A stretch of 27,657 nucleotides of DNA from NCBI GenBank assembly GCA_046261635.1, contig JBHEOL010000266.1:1-27657 (forward strand). The letters run 5' to 3'. The translations under genes were made by a program, and so were the position numbers. Positions 21,608-27,657 of this stretch are shown here, in pieces. The number at the start of each line of letters is the position of its first letter. Within the stretch, counting starts at the first letter, position 1. The stretch is from JBHEPS01 sp046261635 (GTDB lineage: Bacteria; Acidobacteriota; Thermoanaerobaculia; Gp7-AA8). Below the pieces are notes generated by a model. The model saw only the letters and a program-made list of their open reading frames with translations. It was not told the origin of the DNA and ran no database searches.

Positions 21608-23017
21608 TCAGACGAAGCGCGCCAGCAACTTCGTCGCCGCGATCACGATCAGGATCATGACGATGTTGAGCCGGAGACCGGCTCGGATCATCGATCCCAG
21701 CGGGAGTTGACCGCTTCCGAATACGATCGCGTTCGGTGGCGTCGCAACCGGGAGCATGAACGCACAGCTCGCTCCCAGAGCCGCGGGAATGCAGAGCATG
21801 AGCGGATCGATCCCGATCCCCACGGCGGCCGCCCCGACGATCGGAATGAACGTCGCCGCCGTCGCCGTATTGCTCGTCAGCTCGGTGAGGAAAACGATGA
21901 CCGTCGTCACCACGAGCATCGCGATCCAGGGCGGCAGACCGTCCAGCCCGCCGATCCCGCTTCCGATCCACGCCGCCAGCCCGCTCGAATCGATCGCCTC
22001 CGCGAGCGCCAGCCCTCCTCCGAACAGGATCAGCACCGGCCACGGAACACGCTCGACGTCGCCCGGCCCGAGCAGAAACCTGCCTCGTTCGGTCCCGACG
22101 GGGAGCGTGAAGAGGCTGACCGCGGCCAGGATCGCGATCCCCGCGTCCGACAGGCCTGGGACCGTCCCCTCGAGCAGTGGACGAGCGATCCAGGCGCATG
22201 CGGTCACCGCGATCACGGTCGCGACCATCTTCTCCGCCGTTCCCATTCCGCCGAGCGCCCTGGCCTGCTCCTCGAGCTCCGCGCGCGTATCCCGCTGCTC
22301 CCTCGCCGCCATCGGATGAAGCCTGACGAGCAGCATCCAGCAGAGTGGGAGGGCGACGGCCGCAAGCGGCACTCCGAGCATCATCCATCGGGCGAAGCCG
22401 ATCGTCCGTCCGAGAGTCTCCGCCGCCCAGCCGGCCAGCAGCGCATTGGGCGGAGTCCCGATCAGGGTTGCGAGTCCCCCGATCGAGGCCGAATAGGCGA
22501 TTCCCAGCATCAGTGCCGTGGCGAAACCTCTCCGCTCCTCGTCGTTTTCAGCGCGGCTCGCCGCGATGACCGACAGGGCCATCGGCAGCATCAGAGCAAC
22601 GGTTGCCGTATTGCTGACCCCCGCGCTGAGAACCGCCGTCGCCAGCATGAAGCCCAGCAGAATCTGGCGCGGCGATGTGCCCACCGCCCGGACGATCCTA
22701 AGGGCGATTCGGCGGTGGAGTCCGGAGCGCTCCACCCCCGCGGCGAGCAGAAAACCTCCGAGGAAAAGGAAGATGACCGGGTTCGCGTACGGGGCCGCGG
22801 TCCTGGGCATCGGAAGGATGCCGAGGAGAGGAAAAAGGACGAGGGGAAGAAGAGCGGTCGCCGCGATCGGGATCGGCTCGGCGATCCACCAGACGGCCAT
22901 CAGGACCGCGACTGCCGCCGTCCGCCATGCGGGACCAGCGAGGCCCTCGGGGGAGGGAATGGAAAGGACCAGAAGGAAGAGTGCGGGACCGAGAATCAGT
23001 CCGATTCTTGCTCTCAC
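21608..23017 (-). CDS. DASS-family (SLC13) anion:sodium symporter
   Basis: The 469-residue inner-membrane protein has about 11-12 hydrophobic segments. Two SNT motifs, which coordinate sodium and substrate carboxylate in this family, appear as VSNTATVA and TSNTATAA, each in one half of the inverted-repeat fold; LIGTPPNALLA and ATPPNAIVFG are the matching second loops. It should take up dicarboxylates, citrate or a similar anion with sodium. The start GTG 23017 lacks a good ribosome-binding site, but gives a typical N-terminus (MRARIGLILGPALFLLVL). It is divergent from the cold-shock gene. Confidence 0.88.
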   Translation of the reverse strand: MRARIGLILGPALFLLVLSIPSPEGLAGPAWRTAAVAVLMAVWWIAEPIPIAATALLPLVLFPLLGILPMPRTAAPYANPVIFLFLGGFLLAAGVERSGLHRRIALRIVRAVGTSPRQILLGFMLATAVLSAGVSNTATVALMLPMALSVIAASRAENDEERRGFATALMLGIAYSASIGGLATLIGTPPNALLAGWAAETLGRTIGFARWMMLGVPLAAVALPLCWMLLVRLHPMAAREQRDTRAELEEQARALGGMGTAEKMVATVIAVTACAWIARPLLEGTVPGLSDAGIAILAAVSLFTLPVGTERGRFLLGPGDVERVPWPVLILFGGGLALAEAIDSSGLAAWIGSGIGGLDGLPPWIAMLVVTTVIVFLTELTSNTATAATFIPIVGAAAVGIGIDPLMLCIPAALGASCAFMLPVATPPNAIVFGSGQLPLGSMIRAGLRLNIVMILIVIAATKLLARFV

Positions 23018-23105
23018 GCGTTGAGTGTAGCGTAGGGCTCGCTGGAGCAGGGAGGGCGTGGGGCGGGGCGGCCATCTCCCTGCCAGGGGACGGCTTAACG
23101 CCCCC

Positions 23106-23133
23106 TTGCGCCGTCTTGGTTTCCGAATATAAT
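23106..23133 (+). promoter_or_regulatory. Sigma-70 promoter for the cold-shock gene
   Basis: A perfect -10 TATAAT (23128-23133) lies 16 bp from a partial -35 TTGCGC (23106-23111). The start would be near 23140, leaving an mRNA leader of about 130 nt before the cold-shock ATG. A long, fairly AU-rich leader fits known cspA-type mRNAs, which use it for temperature-dependent folding. Confidence 0.65.
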
Positions 23134-23272
23134 CGTTTCATAAGTAAGAAATTATTAGTAGTTGCGGTTCTGTTTTCGAGATTTGCCGTGATTGTCTGAG
23201 AAGGCTCGATCCCTCCGTTTCCAACCGAGGAAAAGCAGCACGCAGTCGAAAGTCGAAGGAGAAGTGACGTTC

Positions 23273-23476
23273 ATGAAGAAACAGGGCACCGTGAAGTGGT
23301 TCAATGACGCGAAGGGATTTGGCTTCATCACGCTGGAGAGCGGGGAGGACGTGTTCGTCCACTACTCCGCGATTGAGGGAGCTGGATTCCGCTCGCTCGC
23401 CGAGGGCGCGCAGGTGGAGTTCGAGTTGACTGAGGGGCCCAAGGGTCTTCAGGCGACCAACGTCACCACCGTCTGA
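23273..23476 (+). CDS. Cold-shock protein, CspA family
   Basis: The 67-residue protein is a single cold-shock domain that binds single-stranded RNA and DNA. RNP1 (KGFGFIT) and RNP2 (VFVHYSAI) are intact, and MKKQGTVKWFNDAKG is the standard start. ATG 23273 is chosen by this and by AGGAG 12 nt upstream, which is slightly far. The open frame does extend upstream but lies in the leader. It is transcribed alone from the upstream promoter and ended by a strong terminator. Confidence 0.97.
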   Translation: MKKQGTVKWFNDAKGFGFITLESGEDVFVHYSAIEGAGFRSLAEGAQVEFELTEGPKGLQATNVTTV

Positions 23477-23502
23477 GCGGACGGAAGGTCGAGGTTTCAA
23501 CG

Positions 23503-23534
23503 ACGCGGCGCGAAAGCGCCGCGTTTTCATTTTC
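23503..23534 (+). terminator. Intrinsic terminator of cold-shock gene
   Basis: A 9-bp GC stem (ACGCGGCGC 23503-23511 with 23516-23524), a GAAA tetraloop and a TTTTCATTTT tract. It overlaps the end of the convergent membrane-protein gene, so it can serve only the plus-strand transcript efficiently. Confidence 0.92.
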
Positions 23535-24033
23535 GCGCGAAACTTCGCCGGAGGATCTCGAGTTGCGACGCGGCCGCCAGGGGAACGATCACCCAGAGGT
23601 AAATCGTTAGAGGAAGGATCGACGAGTCGGGAGTCTCCGGCACGGCTCCGAAGCGAGGCTCGAGGTGCAGAAGCAGGTAGCCGATGTTGACGATTCCGAA
23701 CAGGCTCCAGGCGACGAGGCTTCTCGGCTGGCGGTCGAGCGGCACCGAGAGGAGCCACATCACTCCGATCGCGGTCACGGCAATGGCGATCTCGCCGAAT
23801 CCGAATCGGGAAGCGAAGGGGGAGATCAGCCCTTTTCGTCCGAGGATCACGAAGGCGAGCCCGGCGGCGCGGAGGAAGTGAAAGCCGATCAGGATCCGGG
23901 CGTCGACGGCGTCGGCGCGCCGCCGCAGTACCGGGATGAGTCGGACGAGGGCGAAGATCGCGATTGCCACGCCTCCGACGACGATGGCAGTGGAGTCGGG
24001 AGCGAGGGCGGCGAGGCCGGATGAATCCTCCAT
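23527..24033 (-). CDS. Multi-pass membrane protein, unknown
   Basis: The 168-residue product has four to five hydrophobic helices (near 17-36, 50-65, 80-97, 108-125 and 140-158) with basic loops (RRRADAVDAR, RRSFARK), and no catalytic or transport motif that I recognise. ATG 24033 is the only good start, with AGGAG unusually close before it. It overlaps the cold-shock terminator tail by a few bases at its 3' end. Confidence 0.7.
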   Translation of the reverse strand: MEDSSGLAALAPDSTAIVVGGVAIAIFALVRLIPVLRRRADAVDARILIGFHFLRAAGLAFVILGRKGLISPFASRFGFGEIAIAVTAIGVMWLLSVPLDRQPRSLVAWSLFGIVNIGYLLLHLEPRFGAVPETPDSSILPLTIYLWVIVPLAAASQLEILRRSFARK

Positions 24034-24084
24034 GCTCCTAGATTAGCCGATCGCGCCCGTGAGGCTGCGAATTCTCTGGGCGCG

Positions 24085-24110
24085 GAGACGGAGGATCCAT
24101 CCTCCGCCTC
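24085..24110. repeat. REP-like dyad
   Basis: CGGAGGAT-CC-ATCCTCCG (24089-24106), flanked by GAG and CTC with one mismatch, is a small palindrome of the same GGAGG...CCTCC type as the ends of the element at 8572-8678. It lies between the JAMM protein and the membrane protein, downstream of the former, and may act as its 3' hairpin. Confidence 0.45.
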
Positions 24111-24165
24111 CCGTCCCCCGGCGCCGTCGCGCCATCTCGGAGAGGTGAGCCACCTCGTCAGGGAC

Positions 24166-24786
24166 TCATCGTTCGTTCTGCGCGAGCAGGCCTCCCGGGA
24201 GGGAGCTCCGATCGGGAGTCCCGATCTCGCGGCACGAGGTTCGTTCCGACGACCCGGCTGGAATCGCCCTTTCCCGCCAGAATGTCCTCCGGACGGGCCA
24301 CGTTTCGGCTCCGGTGCTCGGGTCGATCAAGGAGATGTTCGACCGGGTCACCGTGAAGAGCGGAAGCCCGGTCTGTTTCGCGGTTGCGCGATCCTGAAGG
24401 GACGCTGGCGTGATGTGACTCGGATGGGTGTGGACGATCGCCACGGTTCCTTTCGGGATGATGCCCTGGAAGGTCTCCCGCCGAAAATCTCTGCTCGCGG
24501 GCCAGAGAAGGCATCCGAATCTGCCGTTCTCGATCGTGAGAAAGGCGGCGCGCTCCTCGTTGCGACTTCCGACCCCGGCCCGCAGGAAAAGGTCATCGAA
24601 GAATGCGAGAACGCGGGGATCGGAGACCAGGCTGGCCGCCCAGTCCGAGTCCTCCGGGACCGTGGCTCGCGGAGCTTCGAGCACCGCAGCCGGCACACTT
24701 GCCGTTGCCGCGGCCCCCTCGGCTGCCGACAGCGCCGAACTGACGAGAGCAAGAAACAGAAAGAGCAGGGTCGTGCGAATCGCCAT
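24166..24786 (-). CDS. Secreted JAMM/JAB-motif protein
   Basis: The 206-residue protein has a signal peptide (MAIRTTLLFLFLALVSSALSAAEG). The metal-binding signature HTHPSHITPASLQD (residues 119-132) is an exact HxHx7Sx2D JAMM pattern, followed by AKQTGLPLFTVTRSNISLID, as in JAB-like domains that include DUF4329 proteins. It is likely a zinc-dependent amidase or peptidase-like hydrolase, or an inactive relative, acting outside the cytoplasm; the upstream catalytic Glu could be E77, E78 or E86. ATG 24786 has AAAGGAG 6 nt before it. No ubiquitin-like partner gene is seen nearby. A longer in-frame extension upstream is non-coding. Confidence 0.72.
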   Translation of the reverse strand: MAIRTTLLFLFLALVSSALSAAEGAAATASVPAAVLEAPRATVPEDSDWAASLVSDPRVLAFFDDLFLRAGVGSRNEERAAFLTIENGRFGCLLWPASRDFRRETFQGIIPKGTVAIVHTHPSHITPASLQDRATAKQTGLPLFTVTRSNISLIDPSTGAETWPVRRTFWRERAIPAGSSERTSCREIGTPDRSSLPGGLLAQNER

Positions 24787-25024
24787 GACGGACTCCTTTC
24801 GTGCTTCGAAAGGAATCTCCGGCCCGAAGCTGTGAAGGTTCGGGCGGAAAGGCGAACAAACGCGCAACCCTGAGTTGCGGCCGGTGTTACGTGCTGACGG
24901 CCCGTTCACCCGAAAAGGGAGCAGACGCGGGCGATCGGTGACATGAACCGCCTCGATGCGATCGAGTGGTCACGGGATCAGGAAGAAAGGGGGCTCCAGA
25001 AGGGGAGGAAGGGAGAAAAGGAAA

Positions 25025-25046
25025 CGGACCGGTGAACACCGGTCCG
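25025..25046 (-). terminator. Terminator of Crp/Fnr gene
   Basis: CGGACCGGT (25025-25033) pairs with ACCGGTCCG (25038-25046) over a GAAC loop. On the minus strand it is followed by a T/C-rich tract (TTTCCTTTTC). It lies about 30 bp after the regulator stop. Confidence 0.75.
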
Positions 25047-25077
25047 GTCAGAATTCCGTGACGGCTCGGCGAGCGCG

Positions 25078-25797
25078 TCAGAGAAGGACGAGGGCTTCGA
25101 GAGCCGGTCGGTTGTGAATGATCAGAGTGGACCCTTTCACCGAGATCAGGTTCTTCTGCTTGAAGTCACCGAGAAGGCGCGTGACGGTCTCCCGGGAAGT
25201 GCCGATCATCTGGGCGATCTCCTGGTGAGTCATCGTGAGCTTGATGCGGGTTCCCTGGTCGGTGTCCTTCCCCGCGTCGTCCGCCCACGAAAGGAGAAGG
25301 TTGGCCATTTTTTCAGCCGCGGAATGGGAAAGGCCGAGCGATCTGACGTGGTTCTCGGCCGACTGGCATTCGTCGGCGAGCTGCTGGGCAGCCCGGAAGC
25401 AGGCGTCGCCATGCTCGTTCAGAAAGCGGAGGAAGTCATCGCGCTTGACGAAATTCACCTGAGAGGGTTCGACGGTCTCGGCGCTCGCCTTGTGAGGCTT
25501 GCCGGAGAGGGCGCTGGAGATGCCGAGGACTTCGCCTTCCCCGGCGACCCGGGTAATCAGCATCTTTCCCTCGCTCGAGGCGGTGGTGAGCTTCGCGCGG
25601 CCGTGACACATGATGTAGATACCGCGGGGCGGCTGCCCCTCGGCAAAGAGGATCGATCCGGCCGGGAAAGTCGTCGTGAATGCCATCGCATTCAACGCCG
25701 CGCTCGCCTCGGTCGGAAGGTTGCAGAAAAAGCGATCGCTTTTCCACCGGCAGTTCAGACAGTCCTCGAAAACCTCGAATCCGTAGGGAGACCGCAT
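25078..25797 (-). CDS. Crp/Fnr-family regulator with N-terminal cysteine cluster
   Basis: The 239-residue protein has a cyclic-nucleotide-binding-type domain (about 35-150) and a C-terminal winged HTH. Its recognition helix GTSRETVTRLL carries Arg202, Glu203 and Arg207 in the positions that E. coli Crp uses to read TGTGA/TCACA, so Crp-type boxes are expected. The N-terminus has CLNCRWKSDRFFC (C13, C16, C25), spacing C-x2-C-x8-C, plus C64, C133 and C144. This resembles an FNR-type iron-sulfur cluster but the spacing differs (FNR is C-x2-C-x5-C), so oxygen or NO sensing is a hypothesis. ATG 25797 follows GGAGG by 4 nt. It is monocistronic, with its own terminator. Confidence 0.92.
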   Translation of the reverse strand: MRSPYGFEVFEDCLNCRWKSDRFFCNLPTEASAALNAMAFTTTFPAGSILFAEGQPPRGIYIMCHGRAKLTTASSEGKMLITRVAGEGEVLGISSALSGKPHKASAETVEPSQVNFVKRDDFLRFLNEHGDACFRAAQQLADECQSAENHVRSLGLSHSAAEKMANLLLSWADDAGKDTDQGTRIKLTMTHQEIAQMIGTSRETVTRLLGDFKQKNLISVKGSTLIIHNRPALEALVLL

Positions 25798-25916
25798 TCA
25801 TCCTCCATGCTCTCGGATGGTGGAACACAGCCGGTGCAGCGAAAATTTTACTCTTTACAGGGCTGTGGCGGGGGCGGATTCGACCGGGAGATCGAAGAGA
25901 ATGCGGGTCACAGGGT

Positions 25917-25939
25917 GGGCCCGGCGTTCAGCCGGGCCC
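25917..25939 (-). terminator. GC hairpin after GyrI-like gene
   Basis: A perfect 9-bp stem (GGGCCCGGC 25917-25925 with GCCGGGCCC 25931-25939) with a 5-nt loop, 26 bp downstream of the GyrI-like gene on the minus strand. No T-run follows, so it is a stable 3' hairpin or factor-dependent terminator. Confidence 0.55.
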
Positions 25940-25964
25940 GGACCCCTGCCGGTTCGACCCGGAA

Positions 25965-26645
25965 TCAGCGCTCGTGGAGACTGGCCACTGGCTGGCGGAG
26001 TAGGCGGCTCGCCTTGCGAGTGGGCGGGATGCAGAGCCCATCGAGGAGAATTTCGTGCAGCGAGCCGTGGGCCCGGTAGCCATTCACGGCGATGAAATGA
26101 TCGAGGCGATCGCGTGCATCACCGGGCATGAAATCGGTGGATCGGGTCAGGGTCTGCGCCGCCGGGCCCTCATAGAATTTCACGAGGCGGATCTGATCGA
26201 GCACCGGGGGAGCCTCCCCGAGCGTTTTGAGCCGATCGACCGATTCGAGCAGCACGGAAGGCGAGATGACGGGTTGCATCACCATGAGGGTCCAGCGCGG
26301 GTCTCCATCCACGGCGAGGTCCGGATCCTCATTCCACCAGATGCACTCGAGGGGCATGACCGCGAATTCCATGACTTCGGCGCGGCTGACCTCGAGCCGC
26401 GCCTCGAGTGAGACCCGGCAGAGGGCGTCGGCGGCGTCCGCGAAGGCGGCGATGTCGGCGGGATGGCCGATTCCGTCGATGGCGAGATAGTTCATCCGCG
26501 GGGCGTGAACGACCTCGACCTTCTTCTCTGAGCCGGCGTAAAGCGAGCGGAACTGTTTCCGGTAGTCCACGGAATCCAGACCGGAAGGTCCGCTGGTGCT
26601 GGCTGCTCCGCGGTTCCTCTGTCCTGTTTGGGCTGTGGTGATCAT
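25965..26645 (-). CDS. GyrI-like small-molecule-binding protein
   Basis: The 226-residue protein matches the cytosolic GyrI-like family: the opening VDYRKQFRSLYAG...VEVVHAPRMNYLAIDGIGHPAD, the later WTLMVMQPVISP and DRLDHFIAVNGYRAHGSLHEILL, and the ending RKASRLLRQPV. GyrI-like domains are ligand-binding folds also used in SoxS/Rob-type regulators; stand-alone members have been linked to hydrolysis or drug binding, which is not established here. The start at ATG 26645 lacks a Shine-Dalgarno; the first 25 residues are low complexity. It has the same orientation as the PhnE-like gene, 145 bp downstream of it. Confidence 0.85.
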   Translation of the reverse strand: MITTAQTGQRNRGAASTSGPSGLDSVDYRKQFRSLYAGSEKKVEVVHAPRMNYLAIDGIGHPADIAAFADAADALCRVSLEARLEVSRAEVMEFAVMPLECIWWNEDPDLAVDGDPRWTLMVMQPVISPSVLLESVDRLKTLGEAPPVLDQIRLVKFYEGPAAQTLTRSTDFMPGDARDRLDHFIAVNGYRAHGSLHEILLDGLCIPPTRKASRLLRQPVASLHER

Positions 26646-26689
26646 TGGGACTATGAGACTCGATCGGAGCGAGTGAGCCGAAGGAGGCG

Positions 26690-26710
26690 GGTCACAGCCC
26701 TTTTGTGACC
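26690..26710. promoter_or_regulatory. Dyad upstream of GyrI-like gene
   Basis: GGTCACA (26690-26696) and TGTGACC (26704-26710) form a perfect 7-bp inverted repeat with a 7-nt spacer. The half-sites are those of a Crp box but in the opposite order (TCACA outside-in), so it is not a standard Crp site. It could be an operator for another dimeric regulator or a hairpin after the permease gene. Confidence 0.35.
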
Positions 26711-26790
26711 GATAACCCGGGGAACGAAGAGCGGCACGATCTGCCCACGGGCAGAAGGCGCGCGGATTTTCCTCGCGAAGGCGCCGGGGA

Positions 26791-27657
26791 TCAGGCGCGG
26801 ACGAGCTTTCGCGCGAGCGCAGAGACCAGGTCTCCGGCCATCACGATGGCCGAGCCGACGAGAATCAGGAGGAACATCTCGTCATAAATGAACCGAGCGC
26901 GTGCATCCTGGATCCAGAAGCCGAGCGAAGCGACGCCGAGCATTCCGAGCACGGTCGCCTCGCGCACACACGTCTCCCATCGATAGAAGAGGAAGAGGAG
27001 AAATCGCGGGAGGGCGGCGGGAAACAGGCCGAAGGCGGCGATCTGGCGCCTCCCCGCGCCGACGCCCCGAAGAGCCGCGAACGGAGAAGGCGGCAGGTTC
27101 TCGACCACCTCGGCGTCGAGCTTCCCGAGGATCCCGGCATTGTGAATGGCCAGGGCGATGATGACGGGCCAGGCGGTCGGGCCGAAGACCGCGATGAGAA
27201 GAAACGCCCAGACGTACTCGGGGATCGCGCGGAGAAAGATGAGAAAGACGCGCGTGCCGGCGACGAGCGTGCCGAAGGAGGCTTCCACCACCCTGCGCCT
27301 GGCCGATCCGGGGATGTACGGATCAGCCGCGGCAAGCGTGCGTGTGGCGGCGAACGAAACCAGGAGACCGAGAAGTGCGGCGAGAAAGATCGCGACGACT
27401 GAAATCGCGAGAGTGGCAGCCGCGCCTTCGAGCCCCTTCTCCTGCATGACCTCGACCGCCCATCGGATCGCGATCGGCCAGTCCCAGTCGCGCTGTTGAA
27501 GAGGATAGGGGCGAAGCTCTCCGAGAAAACGCTCGAGATTTGCCGCGCGGCGGGCGCCCCACAGGCTGCCGAGGCTCGGCAGGAGGCGCAGCCATGAAAG
27601 TGCAGCGATGAGTGCGAGGACGACGAGCGACCCACGCGCGAAGCGATTGATCGGCCG
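26791..27657 (-). CDS. phnE: PhnE-like phosphonate/phosphate ABC permease, start beyond window
   Basis: A frame open to the right edge encodes at least 288 residues ending at TGA (complement of 26791-26793). It is an ABC permease with about six hydrophobic segments; the EAA-like loop (ENLPPSPFAALRGVGAGRRQIAAFGLFPAALPRFLLFLFYRWETCVREATVLG, shown here only by its ends) carries the conserved ALRGVG and ATVLG elements of PhnE. NLERFLGELRPYPLQ near the start is also PhnE-like. It should form the membrane channel of a phosphonate or phosphite importer with PhnC and PhnD, encoded outside the window. ATG 27447 lies within the protein and is not the start. Confidence 0.85.
   Translation of the reverse strand, partial: RPINRFARGSLVVLALIAALSWLRLLPSLGSLWGARRAANLERFLGELRPYPLQQRDWDWPIAIRWAVEVMQEKGLEGAAATLAISVVAIFLAALLGLLVSFAATRTLAAADPYIPGSARRRVVEASFGTLVAGTRVFLIFLRAIPEYVWAFLLIAVFGPTAWPVIIALAIHNAGILGKLDAEVVENLPPSPFAALRGVGAGRRQIAAFGLFPAALPRFLLFLFYRWETCVREATVLGMLGVASLGFWIQDARARFIYDEMFLLILVGSAIVMAGDLVSALARKLVRA

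Noticed and set aside
24943..25035. A 30-codon plus-strand ORF (MNRLDAIEWSRDQEERG...) between the JAMM and Crp/Fnr genes.
   Set aside because: It has no Shine-Dalgarno, a low-complexity Arg/Lys/Glu-rich end, and finishes inside the Crp/Fnr terminator hairpin.
25835..25862. A possible -10 (TAAAAT) on the minus strand before the Crp/Fnr gene.
   Set aside because: No recognisable -35 at 16-18 bp; too weak to list as a promoter.
26741..26754. CTGCC-CACG-GGCAG hairpin as the PhnE-like gene terminator.
   Set aside because: A short stem with no T-tract; too weak to call.

Overview
The window is GC-rich, densely coded bacterial chromosome carrying about 26 protein genes. I see no rRNA, tRNA, CRISPR array, transposase or phage gene. 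A lipoprotein lytic transglycosylase, a SPOR-domain protein, an MglA-type polarity GTPase, two enhancer-binding-protein (EBP) relatives and a PP2C/STAS partner-switching set point to a free-living Gram-negative-type bacterium. Acidobacteriota or a neighbouring deep lineage would fit, but that is an inference from gene style and not proven here.

Layout. Positions 1-3071 (+ strand) hold the tail of a SPOR protein, a LOG-family nucleosidase, an Mrp/ApbC Fe-S carrier and a QueG-like epoxyqueuosine reductase. They converge, through a CTAG-rich inverted repeat, on a minus-strand block (3163-12242): a membrane metallophosphoesterase coupled to a PHP phosphoesterase, a Lys/Ala-rich histone-like protein, ileS with a textbook terminator, a palindromic MITE/REP-like element, an MltD-like transglycosylase, an MglA-like GTPase with a long extra C-terminus, and a Rossmann/DUF2520 protein.

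The regulatory centre is 12282-17160 (+). A small exported TPR-like protein and a GAF-AAA-Fis EBP precede an unusually AT-rich gap with a well-spaced sigma-54 promoter (GG/GC 12 bp apart). Downstream are a 55-residue membrane peptide, an RsbW-like kinase, a STAS antagonist and a GAF-GAF-PP2C (RsbU-like) phosphatase. This reads as a sigma-54-switched partner-switching module whose target is not in the window. The kinase ribosome-binding site sits in a small hairpin right at the stop codon of the peptide, which suggests translational coupling.

From 17182 to the end are a PaaG-like enoyl-CoA hydratase/isomerase, a small basic membrane protein, a second EBP relative (PAS-AAA-Fis) that has lost the sigma-54 contact loop and Walker B acids, a DUF4097-like exported repeat protein, a small zincin, a DASS transporter, a cold-shock protein with its own promoter and terminator, a membrane protein, a secreted JAMM-motif protein, a Crp/Fnr regulator with an N-terminal cysteine cluster and a CRP-type recognition helix, a GyrI-like protein, and the truncated start of a PhnE-type permease at the right edge. 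A near-consensus CRP box (18558-18573) lies before the second EBP relative, so the Crp/Fnr protein encoded 6.5 kb away is a candidate regulator of it.
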